A DNA stretch of 64,000 nucleotides from Dactylorhiza incarnata (Eukaryota > Streptophyta > Magnoliopsida > Asparagales > Orchidaceae): assembly GCA_033032865.1 (NCBI GenBank), contig JAWHQI010000201.1, positions 4,279,501-4,343,500 of the forward strand. Direction: 5' to 3'. A program made the translations under genes and the position numbers. The notes below the pieces were generated by a model, which ran no database searches, had not been told where the DNA came from, and worked only from the letters and a program-made list of their open reading frames with translations. Of the stretch, positions 1-10,633 are shown piece after piece; position 1 is the stretch's first letter; the number at the start of each line of letters is the position of its first letter.

Positions 1-1110
1 AGAAACTTCCCTTTGTTTGCTCCGAACACACATTTTAATGGGTTCAATTTTAATTTGAACCTCCGTAGAGTAGCGAACATCTCTACGAGGTCTTTCAAAT
101 GTGTTGAGAATGTTCTACTTTTTAGGAGGAGATCGTCAACATAAACTTCAAGATTCCTGCCTTTTTGATGCTTAAAGACTGTATCCATCATTCTTTGGTA
201 TGTTGCACCCACATTTTTAAGCCCAAAGGGCATTACGAGATAACAATAGCACCCATCGTTCGTGATGAAAGAAGTATGCGGGATATCGGGTTTGTGCATT
301 TTGATTTGGTGGTTCCCCGAAAATGCGTCGAGAAAGCTCATAAAATTATACCCTACCGCGGAATCTACTAAAACATCTATCCGAGGCAAAGGATAGCAAT
401 CTTTGGGGCACGCTTTATTGAGTTTAGTAAAATCCACACACATACGCCATTTCCCACCAGATTTTTTGACCATTACAACATTCGACATCCACGTGGGATA
501 TTGAATTTCAGAAATAAAGCCCGCTTTCAGGAGTTTGGCAACCTCCTCTCTGATGGGCACCGCCATCTTGGTCGCCACTTCTCTCTTCTTCTGCTGGATT
601 GGTTTGAACTCCGGAGATATGTTTAGATGATGGCAGGCCACATCTGGATCAACTCCCGGCATATCCTCTGCTGACCAGGCGAAGATATCTAGATTCTCTA
701 GAAGATAGGAGATCAGCTCCACATTCTCCTCCTCCAACAATTCAGCATTGATGACCAGCTTATTATCTTCCCCTTCAGCAATAGGAACCTCCTGGGTTGC
801 CTGGGCAGGTTCCAGGTGAGCCCCTTCTCGATCCTTCCTCTCCTCAGCAGCCTTTGAAGATTCAGCAACTTCGAAAACCTCAGCCGTGGACTCAGGAAGT
901 GAAACGTCGGTGATCATGTTGACGGTTCGCACGTAACACTCCCGAGCCACCTTTGGGTTACTTCGGACACGATACTGCCTCCCCTCGGCAGCGAACTTAA
1001 GAGCAAGGTGGAAAGTGGAAACTACTGCCCTATATGCAATAAGAATTGGCCTTCCAAAGATGGCACAGTAGTTGCTTGGGGCATCCACCACCACGAAATT
1101 GATCACCTTT
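1..1110 (-). pseudogene. Reverse transcriptase region of Tat-lineage pol, partial
   Basis: One long minus-strand frame starts just after a frameshift near 1112 and stays open to base 1. It contains the protease-RT linker (short motif VVDAPSNYCAIFGRP near 1080-1030), an acidic spacer, and then RT: the KSGGKWRMCVDF block near 470-435, PLPRID near 400, MPFGLKN near 240-220 and the catalytic YVDD box near 150-138. The frame continues into the RT thumb (LNPLKCVFGA) at the edge. RNase H and integrase would lie outside the window. RT copies element RNA into DNA. The open frame here shows this segment is better preserved than gag upstream, but the protein is cut off from its start by the frameshift. 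Confidence 0.85.
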
Positions 1111-1111
1111 A

Positions 1112-1843
1112 TTACTCCCCAAGCAAGACCATAAGCTTTACTGAACCCTCCACTTCTTTCTTCTCCCCTGAAAATCCATAGAGGGGCCCATCGGAGGAAA
1201 GCAGAGGCTTCCCAGTCTTCAAGGCTTCAATGGTCGGGCGGAAGAGAAGGTTAACAGAGCTGTCTGTGTCGATCAGGATTTTGTGGATAGTGTAATTTTC
1301 AATGACGGCTTTGATGACCACAACATCGTCGAAGGGATTGGTGTTTGGAGGAAGGTCATCTTGACCAAAAGTGACAGTGGTGCTTTCAGGGGGAGAGCTT
1401 GTGGTTGCTGCCACTTCTTGTTTCAGAACTCTCGCGATGCTGGATTTGCCAGACGACTCTTCTCCAGTCCCTCCATGAATACAATAGATATCCCCCAAGG
1501 GGCCCACATCATTGACTTCGACGCATTCAGCGGAAGGATGAATGTCTCCATAGCAGTCGACGTCTTCAACGTCGGCACATTCCCAAGTCACCTCCACTGT
1601 TTCTTTTTTCTTCTCAGTAGCCGATTCAGCAGTTGCTTCCTTTCGAACTAAGCCTTGGAGCTTTCCTTCTCCTAGGAGCCTCTCTATCAGCAAGCGGAGG
1701 GCCCGAAAGTCTTCGGTCAGATGCCCTCCCTCTTTATGATATTCACAGAAAAGATTCGGATTTCGATTACGAATATCCGATTTCAGAGGAGCAAGCCTTT
1801 TGAAATCCGGCCTCTTTTGGAGGATTTGGACCACTTCATCCAT
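1112..1843 (-). pseudogene. Gag C-terminal knuckle plus aspartic protease of the Tat element
   Basis: A 243-codon open stretch. Near its start it has a CCHC-like knuckle of the CxxH type (CEYHKEGGHLTEDF), in which the last metal ligand is a phenylalanine. About residue 190 there is the protease active-site region LIDTDSSVNLLF: the usual D-T/S-G triad reads D-T-D, so the key glycine is replaced and the enzyme was probably inactive. Two adjacent stop codons (1109-1114) end it, while homology continues in another frame into the RT segment, so a frameshift lies at this point. Upstream, the link to gag is also frame-shifted (overlapping frames around 1783-1986). Confidence 0.8.
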
Positions 1844-3224
1844 GGTGATATTAAAGGAGTAAACGACTCTTGCGAGTCATCATATTGAGTGGATGGAATG
1901 ACTGGAGGTGGCTGCGCGGTATATTGCGGCAGGTATACCAGCATTATTTGCGGAAGTGGAACGGATGGAGCGGATGCGATGGCCAACGACGGTTTCTGAT
2001 CCTGAAACCGTTGATGGCCAATAAAGGGTTATTTATTTTTGTAGTTTCTTCCCCTCTGAGAACGAGGTTCAAAGTGGGGTTGGTTTGATGGTGGATGATG
2101 GAAGGATGGATTAAACTGCTCCTTGTCTCTTACCAACTTTGCGACATAACCAAGATTGCTCTTTTCTCCTCTGATGAACATGTTTGCCAAACTTATCATT
2201 TCCTGATAAGTTTGAGGCTCCCTTATATTTGCTTCGAATTTTAGGGGGCCCTCTCTCAAGCCATGAATGAGGGAAACCCTATATAGCTCTGGATCGACAT
2301 TCTGAACTTCCATGATCTCTTTCTGCAAGCGGTCCACAAAACGGGCCCACGTTTCGTCTTCCCGCTGCTTTATATCAAAAAGGGCCGCCGGGCCACTTTT
2401 CCTTTTTCTCGAAGTAGAGAATCTCAGCAGAAATTCTCTGCGCAGCTCAGCAAAACAATTGATTGACCTGGGGTGCAACCCGTAAAACCACTCCCTTGCT
2501 TGTCCTTCGAAGGATGTCACAAGGAGTTTGCACTTGGTTGCATCCGAGAGTGTCCTCAGGGCAATGGCCGACTCGAAGGCTTGCAGATGAACAGTGGGAT
2601 CCGTTTCTCCATTAAAAGCCGGCAGACGAGGTTCTCTGAAATTATTCGGGGCTGGTTCCCCTCGAACTTCATCCACGAAGGGAGAAGTTCTTGAACATTT
2701 TCATATAGAGGAGCAGGATAGTAAGCCGCCGGAGCTGCGGCTACTCACGGACAAGCCGCCTGGTAGGAGGACCGGACAACAGCCTCTGACGGGTAGGAGT
2801 GATGAACAGCAACCTCAGGCGGGTAGGAGAGACGGGTCCTGCCCTCTTGCGGGTAAGAAAGGCGGGCAGCGTGAAAAGCCTCCCCCTAGAATTCGAGGAC
2901 TCGAGCCGGCATACTGTGCGCGGCTTCCTGATAGAAGTTTTGCCTGGCCGCAAAACCTTCTTGCAGTGGTTGGAAGTTGGCGGCTTGTGGTAGCATGTAA
3001 GGAGGAGGCGGAGAAGGGACCGGAGTCACCGCTTGATTAACCGCGGCTTGCTGTGGAACTAACCGCTCAGTTAATAGAGCTAAAGTCTGACTGATTGCGT
3101 CCAGACGCTGATCAGTCGCTTTCTGAGCCCGCTCGGCTTCTCTCCTGGATTGCTCCAAGGCTTCCCACAAAGAGTCTTCACTGTGATCGGAGCGGTCTCC
3201 AAGGGGGAACTGACGGTCTGACAT
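1844..3224 (-). pseudogene. Gag (capsid) of the Tat element, frame-broken
   Basis: The likely ATG is at 3224. The first 112 codons hold a charged helical stretch rich in Glu, Arg and Gln (possible coiled coil) followed by a Pro-rich stretch, then a stop at 2886. The frame beyond the stop encodes a degenerate repeat around the words SYP, has another stop and shifts near 2680. The retrotransposon gag core then runs from 2676 to 2029 (motifs LPAFNGETDP, EGQAREWFYGL, FARFVDRLQ-like block and GLREGPLKFEA). Gag forms the particle shell in the cytoplasm. At least two stops and two frameshifts make this a pseudogene. Confidence 0.8.
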
Positions 3225-3760
3225 TGTAGCAAGGATTTCACCGACAATTCGCGATCTGAAGGCCGCGTGTTTCTATTGAGTCCGAAATCGCACCTCCGAA
3301 GGAAATCAGAGGCTACGAGCTGTCGGTTACTTTTTAGTTAGGAAATCGAGACCGCTGGCAACGGTCAAGGCCAAAATTCGCCCGTCACGGTGAATGCCAC
3401 TCCTATGACGGGCTTTCCTTTGATTGATGAAAAGAGATTACAGCGGGCTGCAAGAGCAGAAAAGAAGAAGCCGGCCGGTTAGATAGGTCGCAAGACGGGA
3501 AACTCGAGACCGCAGCTTAAACAAGCGAGCTCCTGGATTCGAGTGTGCGTGCCTTGGGAACGTCGTCGCCCCCTATTTATAGGCTTGGGGCCTGCCCGAA
3601 TGGGCAGGGATAGAATAACCGCCTACCCGGGTACAGGAGAAACGGGCAGGCGGTGACGGGATACAAACATGAGAAAAGAGAGAAGCCGCGCGGCTTGCGC
3701 TTCTGACCTGTCTTGACCAGGGGCTGAAGATGCTGAGACCAAGACGATGATGCAACCCGG
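3225..3760 (-). other. Leader and promoter end of the Tat element 5' LTR
   Basis: GC-rich noncoding stretch directly upstream of gag on the minus strand. It contains a TATA box (separate entry) and G/C-rich inverted repeats such as GACCG...CGGTC at 3351-3367. I did not find a clean 12-base tRNA-iMet primer site here, so the LTR-leader border is unresolved; a stretch reading GACCGTTGCC on the minus strand (around 3360) is a weak alternative primer-site candidate. Confidence 0.5.
3572..3583 (-). promoter_or_regulatory. TATA box of the Tat element LTR
   Basis: Palindromic CCTATTTATAGG, giving TATAAATA on the minus strand, in a GC-rich setting about 350 bases upstream of the gag ATG. Position and wording fit the LTR promoter of a plant gypsy element. 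No transcription start can be seen directly. Confidence 0.6.
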
Positions 3761-4110
3761 GCGGTCTCCGTCTTGAGACCGCTGGCGGTCTCCATCTTGA
3801 GACCGCGACTTGCCTTTTGGACTTGAGCCTTGATAGTCTTCATGGCGCAGCCTGGGCGGTCTCCGACTTGAGACCGCGACTTGACTTTTGGACTTGAGCC
3901 TTGATAGTCTTCATGGCGCAACCCGGGCGGTCTCCGACTTGAGACCGCGGCATGCCTTTTGGACTTGAGCCTTGATAGTCTTCATGGCGCAACCCGGGCG
4001 GTCTCCGACTTGAGACCGCGGCTTGCCTTTTGGACTTGGACCTTGCTAGTCTTCATGGTGCAACCCGGGCGGTCTCCGACTTGAGCCCTCGGCTTGCCAT
4101 TTGAACTCGA
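3761..4110. repeat. 71-bp tandem repeat with a hairpin in each unit
   Basis: Units begin with GCGGTCTCC at 3785, 3856, 3927, 3998 and 4069, an exact 71-base period, preceded by a partial unit at 3761. Each unit carries the inverted repeat GCGGTCTC-6 nt-GAGACCGC, so each could fold into an 8-bp stem; the last unit has decayed (GAGCCCTC). Beyond 4110 the motif continues as scattered CAGACCGC-type remnants to about 4230. The repeat lies where the U3 part of the Tat element LTR is expected. Confidence 0.9.
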
Positions 4111-4345
4111 GCTTTGGCGGTCTTCAATCTTTGGAGGCGATCTGGATCATGTCAGACCGCACGGTTTGTGCTGATTGGTTCTGATGGACCTTGTTAAATC
4201 TGAACAGGGCGACTTGTATCCTCAGACCGCCCGGTCTGCGAATAATGCTATTCGGAAGCTGTCTTCTGGGTAAACATATAGGAACTGAGAGGGAGCAGAA
4301 CGTTGAGTAAATACGAAGTGGTCCCACAAGTTGGAAATGGAGCAA

Positions 4346-5171
4346 GAGTTGATGTCATAGATGTATGGACTTATCATTTATCTTTGCCTATTAAGCTTGC
4401 AATAATGTTAGAAAATAACTATTACGTATATGCAATTACTATAAATATTGTTTTTTATTTCTTGTTTGATCATTAAATGTTTTTCATTTACTACAACAAA
4501 CAATATTTGTTCAATATGCATGAATAATTTTGTTTCTTTACTACATAAATGTTTTGTAAAGTCAAGCATTTACTCAATTAGTCCATAAGCTCGAACTTAT
4601 GGAAAGGGCGTAGTTGCCTCCCCTTACACAAATGATAGTGCAAAATCCCGTACTAAGCGTCGGGCATGTTGTTGCGCAATAAGCATTCTGGACTGGACAA
4701 TTAGTTCCACTTTAGTCAAAGGGTGACGATAGACCCAACAATCCCCTCAACTCTATACATGCAAAATAGATAGGTAATTGGAACCCACATCGGTTAAGGG
4801 AACCCACATAAGTTAAGATTGAATTATAGACACTATATCATTAAATCATCCCCTAGGTGGTACCATCTATCATCGAACTCATGCCCCCACTTTGATACCA
4901 CTTATATGATCAATAACTTACCCAACAGATCCATAAACTACTTATGGAAATGAAGGAATTATTTCCCCTTAAATAAATTACAAAACAAATCTTCATACTA
5001 AGTGATGGGTGGACTACGGTGTTGTGATGTAAGAGCCATGGGCTGGCGGTTAGCCCAACTCGAGTCAAGATGTGGCAATGGACCCAACATGTTTAATGAT
5101 TTGTATATTTTGAACTTAAATCATTTCATCAATAACATTAATAATACAAAATGATTAAGACAAATGGTTCA
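4346..5171. other. Noncoding, AT-rich repeat debris
   Basis: No coding signal on either strand. Two related blocks at about 4605-4890 and 4915-5095 each begin with ACTTATGGAAA-like wording and contain a CGTACTAAG or CATACTAAG motif followed by GGG-rich text and, in the first, a CATGCCCCCAC block. The same style of text recurs at 38760-38990 (see findings). Origin not recognised. Confidence 0.5.
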
Positions 5172-5662
5172 AATCCTATATATCTCTAGCATTATCGTTT
5201 AGGTCATATGAATTTTCATACTCTATAAAGATGGATTTTTGGACACATTTGATTTTGAATCATATGGGACATGCAAATCGTTTTTGTTAGGCAAAGTGAC
5301 AGAAAGTCCTTTCACTTGACATATTGAAAGGGCAAGTGATCTTTTGAGTATTATTCATGATATATGTAGACCCATGATCCCTATGGATAAATGTGAGTTT
5401 TATTATTTCATCACACTTACTGATGATTTCAACAATATGAATTTGTATATCTTATGAGGCATAAGTCTGAATCATTTGAAAAGTTCATGGAATTTAATAA
5501 TTTCTACAAAATTAAATGAGAAAGAACATTAAAGCACTTTGATTCAAGCGTTTCAACAATATTTAAAAATTGGTATTGTATCACAAGTTACTTCATCTAT
5601 GACACCATGACATAATTGTGTTTTTAAAAAGAGAAATCGAACCTTGTTAAACATGGTATGCT
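5172..5662 (+). pseudogene. Relic copia integrase (GAG-pre-integrase and core)
   Basis: Reading through stops, the plus strand gives the copia zinc-binding region (HYRLGH near 5190) followed by a decayed CxxC part with the words LLGKVTESPF near 5287, the integrase core beginning ERASDLLSIIHDIC near 5330 and the YFITLTDDF block near 5405. After a frame change the downstream block GIVSQVTSSMTP then NRTLLNMV appears near 5570-5655. These are landmark blocks of Ty1/copia integrase. Several stops, a frame change and lost ligands mark it as very old. It stops abruptly at 5663 where an LTR-like sequence begins. Two later pieces (7305-7560 and 10044-10240) fit as its continuation. Confidence 0.8.
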
Positions 5663-5663
5663 A

Positions 5664-7290
5664 TGTAACATTCCACCTTTAATTATTGTATAATATATGT
5701 CCGGTCGGGCCCTATAACATACAACCCTCACAAGAATGATATTAAATGACGGTACAAACATTCCCACAACATCCATAATCTCAGAGTAAAGTAACATAGA
5801 AAATACTAACTAAAAATTATTGAGTGTCCACAACTAAGAGAGTCCAATGTCCAACAACCTTATGGCCTATACAAAGCAAATTCAAACTATTAACAATAGT
5901 TCAAACCAAGGCATGCATACTTTGAAACATAAACTAAAATGCAGGGAAAGATAAAGAAGAACAATTCATGAGTTTTTTCTTTTGTAAGCGACTATGCTTC
6001 ACTCTGTGCAATATGCCCTGCAACAAATATCAAATAAATAAAAAATATGGGTCAACTATATGCTGACCAACAATGATGTAACAAATTCTACTCCTACCAT
6101 CAATCTTAGTGGACCCCAGGGAACTACAACACACCGCAAGTCAACATTTTGCATAACAAATAAAGAATCATAATAATTTATATAATATGCATTTAGTAGG
6201 ATGTCACAAGCATCATACATGTTTTCTATGTGTTGAACATGCAATACGGACATACTATACAATATGTGTGCAAGTCAATAGATCATTATGGATATGCCAC
6301 TAATCCTACTCAATCGTCGTATGATCCTAACATGTCATCATATCAAACATATAACTCACTCAAGGCATATAAAATCATAATTTAGAGATTAGTCAGTTAT
6401 ACTCTCTCAATGAGCTTTTCTACTAAAATGTCTATGGAGACTGGCCAATTATACCTTTTAATGAGCCCTTCTTCTACAATCTCCATTTCATGAGAATGGA
6501 TGATTTTACTCTTTTCTTTGGCCCTTCTACCAACACCCTAAATATGAATGAGGATGACTATACCCACTATAACGTCCTTTCTTCCTACCTTTATCTTCGT
6601 CACATCAAAGTACCCAAATTCACATGAGGTTTCAAATCGTCATCAATCCTATCCATGCCATACTAACACCAAATCCAAAGCGGTGTTCTGATGGTACTAC
6701 GACCGATTAATTATATCTATGCCTCAAACCCTAAATGAGTGTCAATCAAACATCATTATTTTAGTTGAATGACTTACACGACTTTACCATAGTATACATA
6801 TACCCATAATCCACATCAAGTAAGTCTATATAAGATAATGAAATAACATGCCACAGGTTTTCAATTGAACCATGGTCGATAGTTGCTACTAATTAGAGAG
6901 ATTATAGATCATCATATGCACGAGATAAATTTGAAAACAACATCATTTCACTTAAAATGAGATCAGAAAGACAGTTACCTTCTATATTTTAGTCTGGCCA
7001 TGAGATCTTCGAAAGGAAAGCATTAGCATGTGCACGGAAGGATAGAATTGAATCACTGATTGGGATTCTCAATCTCTAATGGTGAAACTCCTCCAACTTT
7101 TCTCTCAGTCTCTCCTCTCTCTAAACTAAAGAGATATGAATAGACCTGGATCAAATGGTGTTTTACCCAGTCTTCTACGAGATAAGACCCTCTAGAATAG
7201 ATTGGGACCATCCAAAAAGTAACTATCATGATCTAGGTCTTAAAATGAATTTTTCTCAAATTTTGTGCCCCACACACGGCTTGTGTACAC
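5664..7290 (+). mobile_element. LTR-like insertion in the copia relic
   Basis: It starts TGTAACATTCC, the typical LTR start of plant Tekay/Del-type gypsy elements, exactly where the copia integrase reading breaks off. The copia reading resumes near 7305. Text between is noncoding, with pyrimidine-rich LTR-like stretches and a CACACGG/GTGTACAC-rich end near 7270. No internal coding region is present, so a solo LTR is the simplest reading. I could not find the expected copy of the flanking TGCTA on the right, so the right border is approximate. Confidence 0.45.
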
Positions 7291-7304
7291 AATCGTGTCA
7301 ATAA

Positions 7305-7560
7305 GTTGTGTACTTCTATGAAAAATCCATAGTTGAACTAGAATGAAAGTTCATTTCTAGAAGAACTAATAAGATAAAACTTGAATAGGTTCAAGAAGTT
7401 ATTAATGACCCCAAGATAGAATCTGAACAAGAACTACAAGTAGTGATATAACACAAGAGCCTGCTTAAGAAACAAAAATCTCATACAGATTTGGTTGGCA
7501 AGGTATTCAGAATAATTATTAGGAAAAATCCCTTTGGATTTAATAAAATAAAGCTAAATA
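7305..7560 (+). pseudogene. Relic copia integrase-RT linker
   Basis: One plus-strand frame, read through two stops, gives the charged linker that joins copia integrase to RT: a VVYFYEKSIVELE-like stretch followed by NKIKLE, VQEV and SEQELQ words. In copia polyproteins this acid- and Gln-rich linker follows the integrase C-terminal strand in the same order. With the pieces at 5172-5662 and 10044-10240 it forms one collinear plus-strand pol relic. The right limit is uncertain. Confidence 0.5.
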
Positions 7561-8781
7561 TGGAAGCTAGGTAGTTGATTTCTTAGAACTCCTTAAAATA
7601 TTAGGTGAGAACATAATTAACACTAGCTAAAGGAAATCCTTGAAGACAAGCAAAGCTAAGGAGATCTCTTAAAGAAAGCTGTATAGTCTACGATTGTTGA
7701 CCGACATTCATTGACCAGTGATCAAGGCACTCATCGATTGTTGATCTCAAGGATATCTCAACGATCAGCAATCGTTAACTGACGACCTTTGTTTGGTGAC
7801 CAGGAAGCTCACAGATCCTAGGATGAAGAATCAAGCTCTGCGATCGCAGACCACTGACCATTGATCAGTGACTGACTCACCTAACTCTTGAAGATCTTTT
7901 GAAGGCAGCTCAACGATCATCGGTCGTTGATCAGCGATTGCAAGCATTACTTAGCGATCGTCGACCATTGACCCTAGATTAAAATGAAGGCAAGGCAAAG
8001 TTCGTCGAACGCCTACCTCTCCCAGGAAGAGTTCCCCTCAACAATCGTTGACCGAACCACTCTGTGATCGTTGATCAAACTTAATGATTTTTCCAAATCA
8101 AAATATAGTCATTTTAGTTCTCAAAATGGAATGTGCCAGTCCTTTTTCACGCCCATGCCACACCTATCTTATTGGAACTTGCACAAAAATGGAAGGAAAA
8201 AGAAATATATAAAATGTCCTTTTCTAAGTGGATGTCGTAGCTAACAAAGCAGTAAAATGAAGGAAGCAGTGTGCACATCAGCAGATTGCAAAATCAAAAA
8301 GATCACAGAGCTAATCTTCGTCCTCCCTCTATCTTCTGTAAACTAAATTTCCATTCTTCCGAGATTCAGCTACTCTCTCTTCTCTAGAGACACCTTTGCT
8401 TGAGCTACATCATTCAAAGATCAACACACTTTTTATAAAAGGTTATCCGACTCTCCCTTCAAAAGAGCTACTTGGGTTGATGGATCTATAAAGGAAAAGA
8501 TCATGTTGCGTTGGAGTATTTAGAGGAAGAGACTCATCGCCTCGATCGAGAGGCAGTGGAAACCCACTTATTAGTGAAAGAGAGGATGTACCCAGTTGAT
8601 TTGGAAACCTCTATAAATTCTTGTATTTTCTGGATGTTTTGCTTTGCATACTTATTTGCATGTTTTTCTTTACTGCTTCTCTAACCTAGCTAATATCAAT
8701 TAACCTAAGGAAGAAATCAAACAGATTTTAAAATTCCACTATATTGGGTGTCTTCTCTATTCACCCCTTAGAGAAGTCTTC
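7561..8781 (+). repeat. LTR-like sequence with repeated GATCGTTGACC-type motif
   Basis: Noncoding. From about 7690 to 8090 there are some ten variants of a CGATCGTTGACC / TGGTCAACGATCG-type word in both orientations. Downstream come a TATAAAATG motif near 8208, pyrimidine-rich leader-like text and an end reading TTCACCCCTTAGAG near 8765, which resembles the R/U5 end of the copia LTRs elsewhere in this window. I take it to be a decayed copia-type LTR in plus orientation; the left border and any second LTR were not found. Confidence 0.45.
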
Positions 8782-10001
8782 TGAAAGTTGAGTTTTAGTT
8801 CCATTCTTATTATTAAAAGTCTTATTTAACTTTGTTTCAAATTAAGTGATATATATAAATATATATATGAGTGCTGATTGAGAAAGTAAGAAACAAGCAC
8901 ATAACCAGATGACACAAGATATATAGTAGTTCCCCAAAACCTGGGTACATCTACTCTTCTACCCACTGGTAGGAATCCACTAGGAGGTTGTTGATAAGGT
9001 GCCCTCTCACCAAGGTGATTTTGATAAGGTGTCCACACACCAAGGTGATTTTGGTAAGGTGTCCACACACCAATGGGAGTTTTGATCAGGTGCCCAATTC
9101 ACCTATAAGCTCTTGATAAGGTGATTCTAAACCAAGCTGCAGGTTGTTGCTAAAGTGTCCTGTCACTGGGAGTAAACTTTTGAAGGGAGTTTTAACCCTT
9201 TACAAGATGGGAAGGAGAAAGGGAAAAGATATATTGTTCTTCTCTTTTAGCTGAGAAGACACTTGAAAATCCAGACTGGATGTTGAGTTGGATCTTGATG
9301 AAGATGGTGAAGAGAGCTCCCCCTGTCTGATTTAGTTGTGGAGACTCCTTGGTTCTGAATCCTCTATTTCAAATGTATGGAGTGGATCACCTCTCATTGT
9401 TCTCTGTCGACCTTCTCCTTATTTATAGCTCTGTGTATTAAGATAACACTATAGGAGAGAAATCAATTAATAGATAGAGTATTTAGAAAGAGAGAAATAT
9501 TTCCATAACTATTATATCTATAGAAAGAAAGAATTCATTTTGATTTCAAATAATATCCATAATCAACTTAATCAATTTAGCCAAGAATCAATTAGAGGGA
9601 AAGAATGCTTCATAACGTCTATAAAAGAATAATATTATTCCATATAAATCAGATCTATAGAAAGAAGGAAAGAGATCTGGTGTTATTTGAATTTACCATA
9701 GTAATCGACGTACGTCGATTACAATTCGACGTAAGCGTCGAATTCATCCTGGCTGGACGTCGAGAGGAGAATAAGGAAGCTGCGTCGACTAAGTTGCGTC
9801 GACAAGAAGTCAGAGCTACGTCGACATAGGATACGTCGAATTCTTATTAAAGTTACTTCGACTAATTCTGAAAGAAACGTCGACAACACTTCGACGTTGC
9901 GTCGAATACTATTCGACGCATATTTACTTAACATTGATATTTCTTTCTTAGAATTCATATTCAACTCATTTTGGGGGTTAAGACAAATCATTTTCCCAAC
10001 A
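8782..10001 (-). mobile_element. Solo LTR related to the LTR at 54474-55925
   Basis: It begins TGAAAG and ends CCCAACA, i.e. TGTTGGG...CTTTCA on the minus strand. The first 650 bases are recognisable as the reverse complement of the 3' part of the LTR at 54474-55925: the AAGACTTTTAATAA-type start, the CCAGTGGGTAGAAGAGTAGA block and the runs of AAGGTG/CACCTT. The far end has diverged. Flanks are TCTTC (8777-8781) and TATTC (10002-10006), a target duplication with one mismatch. Only one LTR and no internal region is present. A CGTCGA-rich patch at 9705-9920 lies in it. Confidence 0.7.
8988..9110. repeat. About 30-bp tandem repeat inside the solo LTR
   Basis: Units of the type TTGATAAGGTGYCCWCWCACC followed by AAGGTGATT repeat three times at a 30-base period, with two shorter decayed copies after them. 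The related LTR at 54474-55925 has the same CACCTTAGCAAAAACC-type words in the reverse sense but fewer units. Confidence 0.7.
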
Positions 10002-10043
10002 TATTCCAATTTTTTATTCTGCACTTTCACTAATATATATAAA

Positions 10044-10240
10044 TTTCTCATGACTTAACAAGGCAATATGTTTATTATGAATCAAGATGAGCCCACTTCT
10101 TAACAAGATGCTATAAATAGACCAGAATTTGAGAAGTGGCTTAAGTCCATGAGATCTAAAATGAACTTAATATTTACAAACCAGGTATGGTTCTTGGTTG
10201 AACCATATGTATGGTTAAAACTCATTGGGTGCAAATGTAA
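10044..10240 (+). pseudogene. Relic copia reverse transcriptase, N-terminal part
   Basis: A single plus-strand frame with two stops gives the landmark start of copia RT: NQDEPTS, then a EKWLKSMRSKM block, NQVWFLVEP and LIGCKC. In intact copia RT this is followed by a W-x-F-K block and the catalytic YVDD; these are missing, and recognisable homology ends near 10240. It continues the plus-strand relic of 5172-5662 and 7305-7560, now separated from it by LTR insertions. Confidence 0.75.
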
Positions 10241-10633
10241 GACACCCTTCAAAAAAGTGGTCCAACCAGAGGATCTTATCAATCACCGCCAACACGTGAC
10301 GTCGAAGTGACTAACATGAGAGTGGAACGACGACCATATCCAACCCCTCCCGTTGGTTACCCCGATGTCACGCATCTACGGTGATGTTAAACGAATATTA
10401 CCACACATTAATAGAGTGGAAAAGCAGTTTATAGCATAAGGCACAATCAACGGGTTGTGCTTTATAGCATTTTAGCAGAGGACTAGATATTTCAGCAGAA
10501 ATTTGACTAAAGACTAACTTTCTCATAACCTCACAAAAACTCAATACCAAGTGAATATATCATGTTCTATCAACAATGAATGCAATGATAAAGACATGGC
10601 TTAATTAAATTATATATGAACCTGCTTGTACAA
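10241..10633. other. Unassigned noncoding sequence
   Basis: No gene seen. A short inverted repeat GCACAA...TTGTGC lies at 10441-10460. The text between 10290 and 10400 is more GC-rich than its surroundings. The left end of the next retrotransposon lies at or just after 10634. Confidence 0.4.

Larger units (their letters stand above)
1..4345 (-). mobile_element. Ty3/gypsy retrotransposon, Tat lineage, truncated by window edge
   Basis: Reading the minus strand from high to low coordinates gives leader/LTR-like sequence, gag, protease and reverse transcriptase in the usual gypsy order; the element leaves the window inside RT at base 1. The gag and RT wording (gag core around the words LPAFNGETDP, RT catalytic box YVDD) is that of the plant Tat lineage, which is known from family knowledge; assignment to a clade below Tat is not attempted. 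The coding part carries several stops and frameshifts, so this is a dead copy. The outer end of the 5' LTR near 4110-4345 was not located precisely and no target duplication can be seen because the other end is missing. Confidence 0.85.

Noticed and set aside
3761..4110. CRISPR-like array
   Set aside because: The whole 71-base unit is repeated without unique spacers, and the surroundings are plant retrotransposons.
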